Below, piece by piece: positions 16,421 to 26,802 of a DNA stretch of 64,000 nucleotides. The notes beneath the pieces were generated by a model, which was not told the origin of the DNA, made no database searches, and saw only the letters and a program-made list of their open reading frames with translations. Source of the DNA: Comamonadaceae bacterium 2FH. Its GTDB lineage: Bacteria > Pseudomonadota > Gammaproteobacteria > Burkholderiales > Burkholderiaceae_C. The stretch spans positions 19,189 to 83,188 of the forward strand of contig SCMQ01000020.1 in NCBI GenBank assembly GCA_005503335.1, given 5' to 3'. How positions within the stretch are numbered: the stretch's first letter is position 1; each line of letters starts with the position of its first letter. The translations under genes and the position numbers were made by a program.

Positions 16421-18316
16421 ATGACGCGCTACGCAGACTTTCACCGACGTTCGATAGCGGACCGGGATGCCTTCTGGGCCGAGCAGGCGCAGCTGGTGGA
16501 CTGGCGCCAGCCCCCGCAGCAGATCTGCGACTACAGCCAGCCGCCTTTCGCCAAATGGTTCGTGGGCGGCAGCACCAACCTGTGCCACAACGCGGTCGAC
16601 CGCCACCTGGCGCAGCGCGCCGACCAGGCTGCGCTGATCTGCGTGTCCACCGAGACCCGGCAGGAGAAGGTCTACAACTTCCGCGAACTGCATGCCGAGG
16701 TGCAGCGCATGGCGGCCGCGCTGCTGGCGCTGGGCGTGCAAAAGGGCGACCGCGTGCTGATCTACATGCCCATGATCGCCGAGGCTGCCTTTGCCATGCT
16801 GGCCTGCGTGCGCATCGGCGCCATCCATTCGGTGGTGTTCGGCGGCTTCGCCTCGGGTTCGCTGGCCTCACGCATCGAGGACGCGCAGCCGCGCGTGGTG
16901 GTCAGCGCCGACGCGGGCTCGCGCGGCGGCAAGGTCGTGGCCTACAAGCCCCTGCTCGACGAGGCCATCCGCCTGTCCTCGCACCGGCCCGAGTCGGTGC
17001 TGCTGGTGGACCGCGGCCTCGCGCCCCTGGAGCGGGTGGCCGGGCGCGACCATCTGTGGTCCGAGCTGCGCGAGCGGCATCTGCACAGCGCCGTGCCTTG
17101 CGAGTGGGTGGACGCCACCCATCCCAGCTACACGCTCTACACCTCGGGCACCACCGGCCGGCCCAAGGGCGTGCAGCGCGACACCGGCGGCTACGCCGTG
17201 GCGCTGGCCGCCAGCATGAAGCACATCTATTGCGGCCAAGCCGGCGAGACCTTCTTCTCCACCAGCGACATCGGCTGGGTGGTGGGGCACAGCTACATCA
17301 TCTACGGCCCGCTGATCGCCGGCATGGCCACCCTGATGTACGAGGGCCTGCCGACCCAGCCCGACGGCGGCATCTGGTGGCGCCTGGTCGAGAAGTACAA
17401 GGTCACGGTCATGTTCAGCGCGCCGACGGCAGTGCGCGTGCTGAAAAAACAGGATCCGGCCTTGCTCGCGAAATACGACCTGTCCAGCCTGCGCGCCCTG
17501 TTCCTGGCCGGCGAGCCGCTGGACGAGCCGACCGCGCAGTGGATAGCCCAGGGCCTGGGCAAGCCCATCATCGACAACTACTGGCAGACCGAGACCGGCT
17601 GGCCGATTCTCACCATCTGCAACGGGGTCGAAGCCGCGGCCGGCAAGCTCGGCTCGCCGGGCAAGGCGGTCTACGGCTACGACGTCAAACTGCTCGACGA
17701 CCAGACCGGCGAGGAGCTCACCGGCGCGAACCAGAAGGGCGTGCTGGCGATCGAGGGGCCGCTGCCGCCGGGCTGCCTGCAGACCGTGTGGCGCGACGAC
17801 GAGCGCTTCGTCAAGACCTACTGGTCCAGCGTGCCCGGGCGCATGGTCTACAGCACTTTCGATTGGGGCATGCGCGACGAGGACGGCTACTTCTTCATCC
17901 TCGGCCGTACCGACGACGTGATCAACGTGGCTGGCCACCGCCTGGGCACGCGCGAGATCGAGGAGAGCATCGCCGGCCACCCCAACATCGCCGAGGTGGC
18001 GGTGGTCGGCGTGGCCGACCCGCTCAAGGGCCAGGTGGCCATGGCGTTCGCGGTCGCGCGGGACGCGAGCGCGCTGGTCGACGAGGCGGCGCGCCTGCGG
18101 CTGGAGGGCGAGGTGATGAAGGTGGTGGACCGCTCGCTCGGCGCTGTGGCGCGCCCGGCGCGCGTGCGCTTCGTGACCGTGCTGCCCAAGACCCGCAGCG
18201 GCAAGCTGCTGCGCCGCGCCATCCAGGCGGTCTGCGAGGGACGCGACCCGGGCGACCTGACCACCCTGGAGGACCCGGCCGCGCTGCAGCAGATCCGGGA
18301 CCTGGTGGCCGGCTGA
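16421..18316 (+). CDS. prpE: Propionate-CoA ligase (propionyl-CoA synthetase)
   Basis: The 631-residue adenylate-forming enzyme starts at an ATG preceded by GAGGAG. It shows the AMP-binding P-loop YTSGTTGRPKGV, the PrpE-type segment DIGWVVGHSYIIYGPLIAG, the motif NYWQTETGWP, hinge GRTDDVINVAGHRLGT and the C-terminal catalytic, acylatable Lys in LPKTRSGKLLRR. It activates propionate (and probably other short acids) to CoA thioesters in the cytoplasm. No methylcitrate-cycle genes are adjacent, so it is probably a stand-alone copy. Acetyl-CoA synthetase is the alternative, but the sequence context favours PrpE. Confidence 0.92.
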   Translation: MTRYADFHRRSIADRDAFWAEQAQLVDWRQPPQQICDYSQPPFAKWFVGGSTNLCHNAVDRHLAQRADQAALICVSTETRQEKVYNFRELHAEVQRMAAALLALGVQKGDRVLIYMPMIAEAAFAMLACVRIGAIHSVVFGGFASGSLASRIEDAQPRVVVSADAGSRGGKVVAYKPLLDEAIRLSSHRPESVLLVDRGLAPLERVAGRDHLWSELRERHLHSAVPCEWVDATHPSYTLYTSGTTGRPKGVQRDTGGYAVALAASMKHIYCGQAGETFFSTSDIGWVVGHSYIIYGPLIAGMATLMYEGLPTQPDGGIWWRLVEKYKVTVMFSAPTAVRVLKKQDPALLAKYDLSSLRALFLAGEPLDEPTAQWIAQGLGKPIIDNYWQTETGWPILTICNGVEAAAGKLGSPGKAVYGYDVKLLDDQTGEELTGANQKGVLAIEGPLPPGCLQTVWRDDERFVKTYWSSVPGRMVYSTFDWGMRDEDGYFFILGRTDDVINVAGHRLGTREIEESIAGHPNIAEVAVVGVADPLKGQVAMAFAVARDASALVDEAARLRLEGEVMKVVDRSLGAVARPARVRFVTVLPKTRSGKLLRRAIQAVCEGRDPGDLTTLEDPAALQQIRDLVAG

Positions 18317-18329
18317 GCCCCCGCCCAGG

Positions 18330-18360
18330 CGCCCTCGTTCCAGATGATGGAACGAGGGCG
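18330..18360. other. 13-bp perfect inverted repeat followed by an A tract
   Basis: Arms 18330-18342 and 18348-18360 pair perfectly around GATGA, and seven A residues follow on the plus strand. It lies 13 nt after the prpE stop. A plus-strand intrinsic terminator needs T, not A, after the stem, so the structure is an mRNA 3'-end hairpin or protein-binding dyad rather than a standard terminator. Confidence 0.6.
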
Positions 18361-18514
18361 AAAAAAACAGGCGGCGGGCGATTCAGTGGCACAATCGACG
18401 GTTTACCTAGGCCCTTCCCGAGCCACAGTCGCATCCGCCATCCGGTTCAGCCGTGTCGCGGAAGGTATTTCAACCAGCTAATGTTCCCCTGAGGGGAGCG
18501 GAGGTCAGCGAAAC

Positions 18515-21391
18515 ATGAGCGAGACCAAGTCCGTCTACGCCGCCTATCAAGGCAATACCTATCTCTTCGGGGGCAACGCGCCCTATGTCGAAGAGCTCTA
18601 CGAGAATTACCTCGCCAATCCTGGCAGCGTGCCCGACAACTGGCGCGACTACTTCGACGCCCTGCAGAACGTGCCGGCGGTCGACGGTGGCAACGGCAAG
18701 GACGTGCCACACCTGCCCGTGATCAACGCCTTCGCCGAGCGCGCCAAGGCCGGCGGCACCAAGGTCGTGCTGGCCAGCACCGACGCCGAGATGGGCCGCA
18801 AGCGCACCGCGGTGCAGCAGCTGATCGCCGCCTACCGCAACGTGGGCCAGCGCTGGGCCGACCTCGATCCGCTCAAGCGCGCCGAGCGCCAGGCCATCCC
18901 CGAGCTCGAGCCCTCGTTCTACGGCTTCGGCGACGCCGACCAGGAAACGGTGTTCGACACCAGCAACACCTTCTTCGGCAAGGACAGCATGTCGCTGCGC
19001 GACCTGCTCAACGCGCTGCGCGAGACCTACTGCGGCACCATAGGTGCCGAGTACATGTACGCCACCGACCAGAACCAGAAGCGCTGGTGGCAGCAGAAGC
19101 TCGAGAGCCTGCGCAGCAAGCCCAGCTTCGGTCCCGAGAAGAAGAAGCATATCCTGGACCGCCTCACGGCCGCCGAAGGCCTCGAGCGCTTCCTGCACAC
19201 CAAGTACGTGGGCCAGAAGCGCTTCTCGCTCGAGGGCGGCGAGAGCTTCATCGCCGCCATGGACGAGCTGATCCAGTCGGCCGGCGCCCAGGGCGTGCAG
19301 GAGATCGTGATCGGCATGGCCCACCGCGGCCGCCTCAACGTGCTCGTCAACACTCTGGGCAAGATGCCGGCCGACCTGTTCGCCGAGTTCGAGCACACGG
19401 CGCCGGAAGACCTGCCCAGCGGCGACGTCAAGTACCACCAGGGCTTCAGCTCGGACGTGACCACGCCCGGCGGCCCGGTGCACCTGTCCCTGGCCTTCAA
19501 CCCCTCGCACCTGGAAATCGTCAACCCCGTGGTCGTGGGCTCGGTGCGCGCCCGCATGGACCGCCGTGCCGACCCCGAGGGCAAGCAGGTGCTGCCGGTG
19601 CTGGTGCACGGCGACGCGGCCTTCGCCGGCCAGGGCGTGATCATGGAGACCCTGGCGCTGGCCGAGACCCGTGGCTACCACACGGGCGGCACGGTGCACA
19701 TCGTGATCAACAACCAGATCGGCTTCACCACCTCCGACCCGCGCGACAGCCGCTCCACGCTGTACTGCACCGACGTGGTCAAGATGACCGAGTCGCCCGT
19801 GCTGCACGTGAACGGCGACGACCCCGAGGCCGTGGTGCTGGCCACCCAGATCGCCCTGGAGTTCCGTATGGAGTTCCGCAAGGACGTGGTGGTCGACATC
19901 ATCTGCTTCCGCAAGCTCGGCCACAACGAGCAGGACACGCCGGCCCTGACCCAGCCGCTGATGTACAAGAAGATCGCGCAGCACCCGGGCACGCGCAGGC
20001 TCTACGCCGACAAGCTGGCCGCCCAGGGCCTGGGCGCCACGCTGGGCGACGACATGGCCCGGGCCTACCGCGCCGCCATGGACGCGGGCAAGCACACGGT
20101 CGACCCGGTGCTGTCCAACTTCAAGAGCAAGTACGCGGTCGACTGGGCGCCCTTCCTCGGCAAGAAGTGGACCGACGCCGGCGACACCGCGATTCCGCTG
20201 GCCGAGTGGAAGCGCCTGGCCGAGCGCATCACCACCATCCCCGCGAGCGTGAGCCCGCACCAGCTGGTCAAGAAGGTCTACGACGATCGCGCCGCCATGG
20301 GCCGCGGCGACACCCCCGTGGACTGGGGCATGGGCGAGCACATGGCCTTCGCCTCGCTGGTGGCCAGCGGCTACGCGGTGCGCCTGTCGGGCGAGGACTG
20401 CGGCCGCGGCACCTTCACGCACCGCCACTCCGTGATCCACGACCAGGCCCGCGAGAAGTGGGACACCGGCACCTACGTGCCGCTGCAGAACGTGGCCGAG
20501 AACCAGGCCCCGTTCGTCGTCATCGACTCCATCCTCTCGGAAGAGGCGGTGCTGGGCTTCGAATACGGCTACGCCGGCTCCGAACCCAACACCCTGGTGA
20601 TCTGGGAGGCCCAGTTCGGTGACTTCGCCAACGGCGCCCAGGTGGTGATCGACCAGTTCATCGCCTCCGGCGAGGTGAAGTGGGGCCGCGCCAACGGCCT
20701 GACCCTGATGCTGCCGCACGGCTACGAAGGCCAGGGCCCCGAGCACAGCTCGGCGCGCCTGGAGCGCTTCATGCAGCTGGCCGCCGACACCAACATGCAG
20801 ATCGTGCAGCCCACCACGGCCAGCCAGATCTTCCATGTGCTGCGCCGCCAGATGGTGCGGGATCTGCGCAAGCCGCTGATCATCTTCACGCCCAAGTCGC
20901 TGCTGCGCAACAAGGACGCGACCTCGCCGCTGTCCGAGTTCACCAAGGGCGGTTTCCAAACCGTGATCCCGGAGAACCGCGAAGAGGTGGTCAAGAAGGC
21001 CGACAAGGTCAAGCGCCTGCTGATCTGCTCGGGCAAGGTCTACTACGACCTGGTCAAGAAGCGCGCCGAGAAGGGCGCCGACGACGTGGCCATCCTGCGT
21101 GTGGAGCAGCTCTACCCGTTCCCGCACAAGGCCTTTGCCGCCGAGCTCAAGAAATACCCGAACGTGACCGATCTGGTGTGGTGCCAGGACGAGCCGCAGA
21201 ACCAGGGCGCCTGGTTCTTCGTGCAGCACTACATCCACGAGAACATGCACGAAGGGCAGAAGCTCGGCTACGCCGGCCGCGCCGCCTCGGCTTCGCCGGC
21301 CGTGGGCTATTCGCACCTGCACCAGGAGCAGCAGAAGGCCCTGGTCGATGCCGCCTTCGCCAAGCTCAAGGGCTTCGTGCTGACCAAGTAA
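18515..21391 (+). CDS. odhA: 2-oxoglutarate dehydrogenase E1 component
   Basis: The 958-residue thiamine-diphosphate enzyme begins with the OGDH-specific N-terminal segment ([20 protein letters not shown]) used to bind E2. The core includes [38 protein letters not shown], the ThDP/Mg motif [11 protein letters not shown], and the transketolase-like C-terminal half ([30 protein letters not shown]). It decarboxylates 2-oxoglutarate in the TCA cycle. GGAGG precedes the ATG by about 9 nt. It is the first gene of odhA-odhB-lpdA; the 198-nt upstream region should carry the operon promoter (CACAAT near 18390). Confidence 0.97.
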   Translation: MSETKSVYAAYQGNTYLFGGNAPYVEELYENYLANPGSVPDNWRDYFDALQNVPAVDGGNGKDVPHLPVINAFAERAKAGGTKVVLASTDAEMGRKRTAVQQLIAAYRNVGQRWADLDPLKRAERQAIPELEPSFYGFGDADQETVFDTSNTFFGKDSMSLRDLLNALRETYCGTIGAEYMYATDQNQKRWWQQKLESLRSKPSFGPEKKKHILDRLTAAEGLERFLHTKYVGQKRFSLEGGESFIAAMDELIQSAGAQGVQEIVIGMAHRGRLNVLVNTLGKMPADLFAEFEHTAPEDLPSGDVKYHQGFSSDVTTPGGPVHLSLAFNPSHLEIVNPVVVGSVRARMDRRADPEGKQVLPVLVHGDAAFAGQGVIMETLALAETRGYHTGGTVHIVINNQIGFTTSDPRDSRSTLYCTDVVKMTESPVLHVNGDDPEAVVLATQIALEFRMEFRKDVVVDIICFRKLGHNEQDTPALTQPLMYKKIAQHPGTRRLYADKLAAQGLGATLGDDMARAYRAAMDAGKHTVDPVLSNFKSKYAVDWAPFLGKKWTDAGDTAIPLAEWKRLAERITTIPASVSPHQLVKKVYDDRAAMGRGDTPVDWGMGEHMAFASLVASGYAVRLSGEDCGRGTFTHRHSVIHDQAREKWDTGTYVPLQNVAENQAPFVVIDSILSEEAVLGFEYGYAGSEPNTLVIWEAQFGDFANGAQVVIDQFIASGEVKWGRANGLTLMLPHGYEGQGPEHSSARLERFMQLAADTNMQIVQPTTASQIFHVLRRQMVRDLRKPLIIFTPKSLLRNKDATSPLSEFTKGGFQTVIPENREEVVKKADKVKRLLICSGKVYYDLVKKRAEKGADDVAILRVEQLYPFPHKAFAAELKKYPNVTDLVWCQDEPQNQGAWFFVQHYIHENMHEGQKLGYAGRAASASPAVGYSHLHQEQQKALVDAAFAKLKGFVLTK

Positions 21392-21432
21392 GTCTTCAGA
21401 ACAACGCGTCAATCGATACGGAAAGAATTGAA

Positions 21433-22695
21433 ATGGCTATCGTAGAAGTCAAAGTTCCGCAGCTGTCCGAGTCCGTGGCCGAAGCCACCATGCTGCAGTG
21501 GAAGAAGAAAGCCGGCGAGGCCGTCGCCGCCGACGAGATCCTGATCGAGATCGAGACCGACAAGGTGGTGCTGGAAGTGCCGGCGCCGGCCGCCGGCGTG
21601 CTGGCCGAGCTCGTGGTCGGTGATGGCGGCACGGTGGTGGCCGAGCAGCTGATCGCCAAGATCGACACCGAAGGCAAGGCCGGCGCCGCCGTGGCGGCAG
21701 CCGCTGCGCCCGCCGCCGCGGCCCCTGCCGCCGCTCCCTTGGCGGCAGCCGCCGCCGTCGGTGGCAGCATGGCCAGCGTGGCCATGCCCGCCGCCGCCAA
21801 GCTGATGGCCGACAACCAGCTGGCCGCCGGCGCCGTGCCGGGTACCGGCAAGGACGGCCGCGTGACCAAGGGCGACGTGCTCGAGGTGATCGCCAAGGCC
21901 GCCGCCAAGCCCGCCGCTGCCCCGGTGGCCATCCCGACCGGCGTGCCGACCACGGCGCTGCCGCAGGTCGCGGCCCCGGCCGTCAAGCTGGGCGACCGCC
22001 CCGAGCAGCGCGTGGCGATGACCCGCCTGCGCGCCCGCGTGGCCGAACGCCTGCTGCAGTCGCAGGCGACCAACGCCATCCTGACCACCTTCAACGAGGT
22101 CAACATGGCCCCGGTCATGGAAATGCGCAAGCGCTTCCAGGACAAGTTCGAGAAGGAGCATGGCGTCAAGATCGGCTTCATGAGCTTCTTCGTGAAGGCC
22201 GCGGTGCACGCCCTCAAGAAGTACCCGGTGCTCAACGCCTCGGTCGACGGCAACGACATCGTCTACCACGGCTACTTCGACATCGGCATCGCCGTGGGCT
22301 CGCCGCGCGGCCTGGTCGTGCCCATCCTGCGCAACGCCGACCAGATGAGCTTCGCCGACATCGAGAAGAAGATCGCCGAGTTCGGCGCCAAGGCGCGCGA
22401 CGGCAAGCTGAGCATCGAGGAGATGACCGGCGGCACCTTCTCGATCTCCAACGGCGGCGTGTTCGGCTCCATGCTGTCCACCCCCATCATCAACCCGCCG
22501 CAGTCGGCCATCCTGGGCGTGCACGCGACCAAGGACCGCGCCGTGGTCGAGAACGGCCAGGTGGTGGTGCGCCCGATCAACTACCTCGCCATGTCCTACG
22601 ACCACCGCATCATCGACGGCCGCGAGGCCGTGCTGGGCCTGGTCGCGATGAAGGAAGCGCTGGAAGACCCGGCCCGCCTGCTGTTCGACATCTGA
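21433..22695 (+). CDS. odhB: Dihydrolipoamide succinyltransferase, E2 of OGDH
   Basis: The 420-residue protein shows one lipoyl domain (residues 1-78; lipoyl Lys44 in [10 protein letters not shown]), an Ala/Pro linker, a peripheral-subunit-binding domain (about 118-155; [27 protein letters not shown]), a second linker and the catalytic core ending [14 protein letters not shown] with the active-site His. It transfers the succinyl group to CoA and forms the OGDH core. It lies 41 nt after odhA and 10 nt before lpdA. A single lipoyl domain and the succinyltransferase-type core distinguish it from aceF. Confidence 0.97.
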   Translation: MAIVEVKVPQLSESVAEATMLQWKKKAGEAVAADEILIEIETDKVVLEVPAPAAGVLAELVVGDGGTVVAEQLIAKIDTEGKAGAAVAAAAAPAAAAPAAAPLAAAAAVGGSMASVAMPAAAKLMADNQLAAGAVPGTGKDGRVTKGDVLEVIAKAAAKPAAAPVAIPTGVPTTALPQVAAPAVKLGDRPEQRVAMTRLRARVAERLLQSQATNAILTTFNEVNMAPVMEMRKRFQDKFEKEHGVKIGFMSFFVKAAVHALKKYPVLNASVDGNDIVYHGYFDIGIAVGSPRGLVVPILRNADQMSFADIEKKIAEFGAKARDGKLSIEEMTGGTFSISNGGVFGSMLSTPIINPPQSAILGVHATKDRAVVENGQVVVRPINYLAMSYDHRIIDGREAVLGLVAMKEALEDPARLLFDI

Positions 22696-22705
22696 GGAGC
22701 ACCAG

Positions 22706-24133
22706 ATGTCCAAACAGTTTGACGTCATCGTCATCGGCGGCGGCCCCGGCGGCTACATCGCCGCCATCCGCGCGGCCCAGCTGGGCTTCGGCGTGGCCTG
22801 CATCGACGAGTGGAAGAACGACAAGGGCGGCCCGGCCCCGGGCGGCACCTGCACCAACGTGGGCTGCATCCCGTCCAAGGCGCTGCTGCAGTCGTCCGAG
22901 CATTTCGAGCACGCCAACCACCACTTCGCCGACCACGGCATCAGCGCCCGGGACGTGAAGATGGACGTGGCCAAGATGGTCGGCCGCAAGGACGCCGTCG
23001 TGAAGCAGAACAACGACGGCATCCTCTACCTGTTCAAGAAGAACAAGGTCAGCTTCTTCCACGGCCGCGGCTCCTTCGTGAAGGCCGTGGACGGCGGCTA
23101 CGAGATCAAGGTCTCCGGCGCGGCCGAGGAAATCCTGACGGCCAAGCAGGTCATCGTCGCCACCGGCTCCAACGCGCGGGCCCTGCCGGGCGTGCCGTTC
23201 GACGAGGAGAACATCCTGTCCAACGACGGCGCGCTGCGCATCGGCGCCGTGCCCAAGAAACTGGGCCTGATCGGCTCGGGCGTGATCGGCCTGGAAATGG
23301 GCTCGGTCTGGCGCCGCCTGGGCGCCGAGGTCACGGTCCTCGAGGGCCTGCCGACCTTCCTCGGCGCGGTCGACGAGCAGATCGCCAAGGAGGCCAAGAA
23401 GGCCTTCGACAAGCAGGGCCTGAAGATCGAGCTCGGCGCCAAGGTCGGCGAGATCAAGACCGGCAAGGCCGGCGTGAGCGTCGCCTGGACCAACGCCAAG
23501 GGCGAGGCCCAGACGCTGGCAGTCGACAAGCTGATCGTCTCGATCGGCCGAGTGCCCAACACCACCGGCCTGAACGCCGAGGGCGTGGGCCTCAAGCTCG
23601 ACGAGCGCGGCGCCATCGTGGTCGACGACGAGTGCCGCACCAGCCTGCCCGGCGTCTGGGCCGTGGGCGACGTGGTGCGCGGCCCCATGCTCGCGCACAA
23701 GGCCGAGGAGGAGGGCGTGGCCGTGGCCGAGCGCATCGCCGGCCAGCACGGGCATGTGAACTTCAACACCGTCCCCTGGGTGATCTACACCAGCCCCGAG
23801 ATCGCCTGGGTCGGCCAGACCGAGCAGCAGCTCAAGAGCGCCGGCCGCGCCTACAAGGCGGGGACTTTCCCCTTCCTGGCCAACGGCCGCGCCCGTGCCC
23901 TGGGCGACACCACCGGCATGGTCAAGTTCCTGGCCGACGCTGCCACGGACGAGATCCTCGGCGTGCACATCGTCGGCCCCATGGCCAGCGAGCTGATCTC
24001 CGAGGCCGTGGTGGCCATGGAGTTCCGTGCCAGCGCGGAAGACATCGCCCGCATCTGCCACGCTCATCCCTCGCTCAGCGAGGCCACCAAGGAAGCGGCG
24101 CTCGCGGTCGACAAGCGCACGCTGAACTTCTGA
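22706..24133 (+). CDS. lpdA: Dihydrolipoyl dehydrogenase (E3 of OGDH)
   Basis: The 475-residue protein is a standard E3 without lipoyl domain. Visible motifs: FAD-binding [18 protein letters not shown], redox disulfide [18 protein letters not shown]-binding [19 protein letters not shown] motif [20 protein letters not shown] and active-site HAHPSLSEA. It reoxidises E2 lipoamide for OGDH. It lies 10 nt after odhB with GAGGAGC as ribosome site. It differs clearly from the lipoyl-E3 of the PDH operon, so each complex has a dedicated E3. Confidence 0.97.
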   Translation: MSKQFDVIVIGGGPGGYIAAIRAAQLGFGVACIDEWKNDKGGPAPGGTCTNVGCIPSKALLQSSEHFEHANHHFADHGISARDVKMDVAKMVGRKDAVVKQNNDGILYLFKKNKVSFFHGRGSFVKAVDGGYEIKVSGAAEEILTAKQVIVATGSNARALPGVPFDEENILSNDGALRIGAVPKKLGLIGSGVIGLEMGSVWRRLGAEVTVLEGLPTFLGAVDEQIAKEAKKAFDKQGLKIELGAKVGEIKTGKAGVSVAWTNAKGEAQTLAVDKLIVSIGRVPNTTGLNAEGVGLKLDERGAIVVDDECRTSLPGVWAVGDVVRGPMLAHKAEEEGVAVAERIAGQHGHVNFNTVPWVIYTSPEIAWVGQTEQQLKSAGRAYKAGTFPFLANGRARALGDTTGMVKFLADAATDEILGVHIVGPMASELISEAVVAMEFRASAEDIARICHAHPSLSEATKEAALAVDKRTLNF

Positions 24134-24200
24134 CCCGACGCGGTTGTGCCGGCGCCCGCGCCGGCCGCCGCGCATTCCGGCGCGTCTGCGCGCCACGAGC

Positions 24201-25307
24201 ATGTCAGGCATTACCGTACGACAGGCCTACGAGGCCGAACTGAAGGCGCGCGGCTACAGCAGCGACCCTGCGCAGCTGCGCGCGGTCGAGCTGCTCGACC
24301 GCTGCGCGCGCGAATGGGCCGAGTTCAAGGCCCGGCGCTCCAATCCGCTCAAGAAGCTGATCAACCGGCCCGAGATCCCGCGCGGGGTCTACATGTACGG
24401 CGGGGTGGGGCGCGGCAAGAGCTTCCTGATGGACTGCTTCTTCCAGGCGGTGCCGCTGCGCCGCAAGACGCGCCTGCATTTTCACGAGTTCATGCGCGAG
24501 GTGCACCGCGAGCTGGCGGGCCTGCAGGGCACGGTGAACCCGCTCGACGAGCTCGGACGCCGCATCGCGCGGCGCTACCGCCTGATCTGCTTCGACGAGT
24601 TCCACGTCGCCGACATCACCGACGCGATGATCCTGCACCGCCTGCTGGTGGCGCTGTTCGAGAACGGCGTGGGCTTCGTGACGACCTCGAATTTCCGGCC
24701 CGACCAGCTCTACCCCGACGGCCTGCACCGCGACCGCATCCTGCCGGCCATCGCGCTGCTGAACCAGCGCATGGACGTGGTCAACGTCGACAACGGCACC
24801 GACTACCGCGGCCGCACGCTCGAGCAGCTCAGGCTCTATCACCAGCCGCTGGGCGAGCAGGCCGAGGCCGAGATGGCCCAGGCCTTCGAGCGTCTGGCCG
24901 CCAGCCACGACGAGGAGCCGGTGCTGCACATCGAGGCACGCGAGATCCGCGCGCGGCGCCGCGCCGGCGGCGTGGTCTGGTTCGACTTCAAGACCCTGTG
25001 CGGCGGGCCGCGCTCGCAGAACGACTACCTGGAGATCGCCTCGCAGTTCCACACGGTGCTGCTGAGCAACGTGCCCCACATGCCGGTGCGCATGGCGTCC
25101 GAGGCGCGGCGCTTCACCTGGCTGATTGACGTACTCTACGACCGTCGTGTCAAATTGATCATGTCGGCCGAGGTCCCGCCCGAGGCGCTCTATACCGAGG
25201 GGCCGCTGGCGCACGAATTCCCGCGCACGGTCTCGCGCCTCACCGAGATGCAGTCGGCCGAGTTCCTGGCGCTGGAACACCGAACCGTGGACACCCATCT
25301 GACATGA
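24201..25307 (+). CDS. zapE: Cell-division protein ZapE (AFG1-like ATPase)
   Basis: The 368-residue P-loop ATPase shows Walker A GGVGRGKS (in VYMYGGVGRGKSFLMD), Walker B RLICFDEFHVADITDAMI, sensor segment VTTSNFRPDQLYPDGL and a C-terminal FxxLC segment WFDFKTLCGG. ZapE in E. coli associates with the divisome and FtsZ under stress. Its location after odhL is common in Burkholderiales. The ATG at 24201 has a weak ribosome site (CACGAGC). The end overlaps the next gene by 4 nt (ATGA). Confidence 0.93.
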   Translation: MSGITVRQAYEAELKARGYSSDPAQLRAVELLDRCAREWAEFKARRSNPLKKLINRPEIPRGVYMYGGVGRGKSFLMDCFFQAVPLRRKTRLHFHEFMREVHRELAGLQGTVNPLDELGRRIARRYRLICFDEFHVADITDAMILHRLLVALFENGVGFVTTSNFRPDQLYPDGLHRDRILPAIALLNQRMDVVNVDNGTDYRGRTLEQLRLYHQPLGEQAEAEMAQAFERLAASHDEEPVLHIEAREIRARRRAGGVVWFDFKTLCGGPRSQNDYLEIASQFHTVLLSNVPHMPVRMASEARRFTWLIDVLYDRRVKLIMSAEVPPEALYTEGPLAHEFPRTVSRLTEMQSAEFLALEHRTVDTHLT

Positions 25308-25660
25308 GACAAGCCTTCGTTTGCCTGCTGCTGCTCGGCGCCACCTGCCTGGCGCAGGCCCAGACCGAACCGCGCGGGGCCGAGGCCGTGCGCCAGACGC
25401 GCGAGCGCATCGCCGCCGATCGCACCCGCATTGCCGAAGTTTTGGCCGAGCAGGAGCGTGGCTGCTACCAGCGCTTCGCGGTCAACGACTGCCTGCGCGA
25501 GGCGCGCCGCCAGCAGCGCGATGCGCTGGCGGTGTTGCGACGCGAGGAAATCGCCCTCAACGCCGAGGAGCGCAGGCGCAGGGAGGCCGAGCGCGTCAAG
25601 CGCCTGCAGGCGCGCCAGGCCGAGGCGGCCGCCGCCCCGGCTTCGGCAGCCAAGCCCTGA
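25304..25660 (+). CDS. Small periplasmic coiled-coil protein, unknown function
   Basis: The 118-residue product has a signal peptide (about 1-19, LLLLGATCLAQAQ) followed by an Arg/Glu/Ala-rich helix predicted as coiled coil (ERIAADRTRIAEVLAEQE, REEIALNAEERRRREAERV). Two cysteines (GCYQRFAVNDCL) could form a disulfide. Its ATG overlaps the zapE stop, so it is translationally coupled. I recognise it only as a conserved hypothetical of Comamonadaceae-type genomes. Confidence 0.75.
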   Translation: MRQAFVCLLLLGATCLAQAQTEPRGAEAVRQTRERIAADRTRIAEVLAEQERGCYQRFAVNDCLREARRQQRDALAVLRREEIALNAEERRRREAERVKRLQARQAEAAAAPASAAKP

Positions 25661-25665
25661 ACCGG

Positions 25666-26502
25666 CTAGCGCCGGCTCAGCCGGGCGCGCGCGGAGGTGG
25701 GCAGCAAACCCTCGGGCTCCAGGGCCTCGATCTTGACGATCGCCAGTGACAGGTTGTCGCCGCCGCCGCGGGCGCGCGTGCGGGCCTTGTCGATCAGGAA
25801 CTCGCAGGCCTCGCGCGGCGACAGCGAGTCCAGCACCGAACCCAGCTCGTCGGGCGAGAAGTAATGCCACACGCCGTCGCTGCAGGCCAGCACGCAGTCG
25901 CCGGGCTGCAGCTCGGCGATCTGGTGGGTCGCGAACTCGGGCTCCTCCTCGGTGCCCAGACAGGCGGTCAGCACGTTGGACTCCGGGTGGTCGTGCGCCT
26001 CATCCTCGCTGATCTCTCCTTCGTCGACCAGGGACTGCACGTAGGAATGATCCAGCGTGCGCTTGACCAGGCGGTTGCCGCTGAAATGGTAGATGCGCGA
26101 GTCGCCGCAGTGCAGCCAGTGGCAGTCGCCCGTGGGGTTGACCAGGAACATCGCAATGGTGCTGTGCGGCTCCTGCTCGGCCGACACCGCGGTCAGCTTG
26201 ATCACGAAATGCGCTTCCTCGGCGATCTGGCGCAGCAGCGCGGCCGCATCGTCGGTCTCCGGCGCGTAGCGCTCGAACAGCTGGCGGGCCGTGAGCATGA
26301 CCTGGTCCGAGGCCTTGCGGCCGCCGCTGCGCCCGCCCATGCCGTCGGCCACGACGCCCAGCACGCAACCGTTGGCCCGGGGGTGGCTGAACAGGCCGAC
26401 CTGGTCCTGCTGGTATTCGCGGTCGCCCTTGTGGAGGCCGGTCGATGCGATGAGTCGGAAGGCTGTGACCATGTTGCTGGGATCGATGCCGGAGACGGTC
26501 AT
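25666..26502 (-). CDS. PP2C-family protein serine/threonine phosphatase
   Basis: The 278-residue phosphatase carries the PP2C metal-binding motifs: KGDREYQQDQVG, VVADGMGGRSGG, LHCGDSRIYHF, DHSYVQSLVDEGEIS, and the C-terminal CSDGVWHYF and GGGDNLSLAIV. It is expected to dephosphorylate Ser/Thr proteins with Mn/Mg. No protein kinase lies next to it; the neighbours are unrelated. The ATG at 26502 fits a -10-like CACAAT only 6 nt upstream (leaderless candidate); an internal Met at 26472 is the alternative. It converges with the coiled-coil protein gene. Confidence 0.92.
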   Translation of the reverse strand: MTVSGIDPSNMVTAFRLIASTGLHKGDREYQQDQVGLFSHPRANGCVLGVVADGMGGRSGGRKASDQVMLTARQLFERYAPETDDAAALLRQIAEEAHFVIKLTAVSAEQEPHSTIAMFLVNPTGDCHWLHCGDSRIYHFSGNRLVKRTLDHSYVQSLVDEGEISEDEAHDHPESNVLTACLGTEEEPEFATHQIAELQPGDCVLACSDGVWHYFSPDELGSVLDSLSPREACEFLIDKARTRARGGGDNLSLAIVKIEALEPEGLLPTSARARLSRR

Positions 26503-26508
26503 CGAGGA

Positions 26509-26514
26509 ATTGTG
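26509..26514 (-). promoter_or_regulatory. -10-like hexamer CACAAT immediately upstream of the PP2C gene
   Basis: Read on the minus strand, CACAAT is followed by TCCTCG and then the ATG at 26502. Transcription from it would begin at or next to the start codon. A divergent TATTAT (26525-26530) could serve the YdcH-like gene. Confidence 0.45.
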
Positions 26515-26595
26515 TGCCAGCGCGTATTATTGAACGAAGCCGCAAGGCGACAAGCCGGTGGCCCGCCACCGACCCTTTGCCCTCACCTGAGCTCC

Positions 26596-26802
26596 GTGTT
26601 GGACGCCAATCTCCACTCTCCCGGACGACAGTTGATCGAGTTGCGCATGGCGCATGCCGAGCTCGACGCCGCGATCGACCGGCTGGCCGATACCTCGCCC
26701 GTCGACGAGCTCATGCTGCGGCGGCTCAAGAAACGCCGTCTGGTCCTGCGCGACCAGGTGGCGCGCCTGGAACTGGCGCTCGATCCCAAAGAGCCCGCCT
26801 GA
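26596..26802 (+). CDS. YdcH/DUF465-like small protein
   Basis: The 68-residue helical protein (LHSPGRQLIELRMAHAELDA, then LKKRRLVLRDQVARLE) fits the DUF465/YdcH family of short coiled-coil proteins. Start is GTG at 26596 or TTG at 26599, since no ATG fits. The stop overlaps the helicase start (TGATG), indicating translational coupling. Function is unknown. Confidence 0.78.
   Translation: MLDANLHSPGRQLIELRMAHAELDAAIDRLADTSPVDELMLRRLKKRRLVLRDQVARLELALDPKEPA

Noticed and set aside
18330..18360. Intrinsic terminator for prpE
   Set aside because: The stem is followed by A, not T, on the plus strand, and no minus-strand gene ends here, so it does not meet the terminator pattern.
18470..21412. A 980-codon open frame antisense to odhA
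   Set aside because: It is a GC-driven shadow with low-complexity His/Gly/Val/Leu composition, no domain motifs and no plausible start; odhA explains the region fully.
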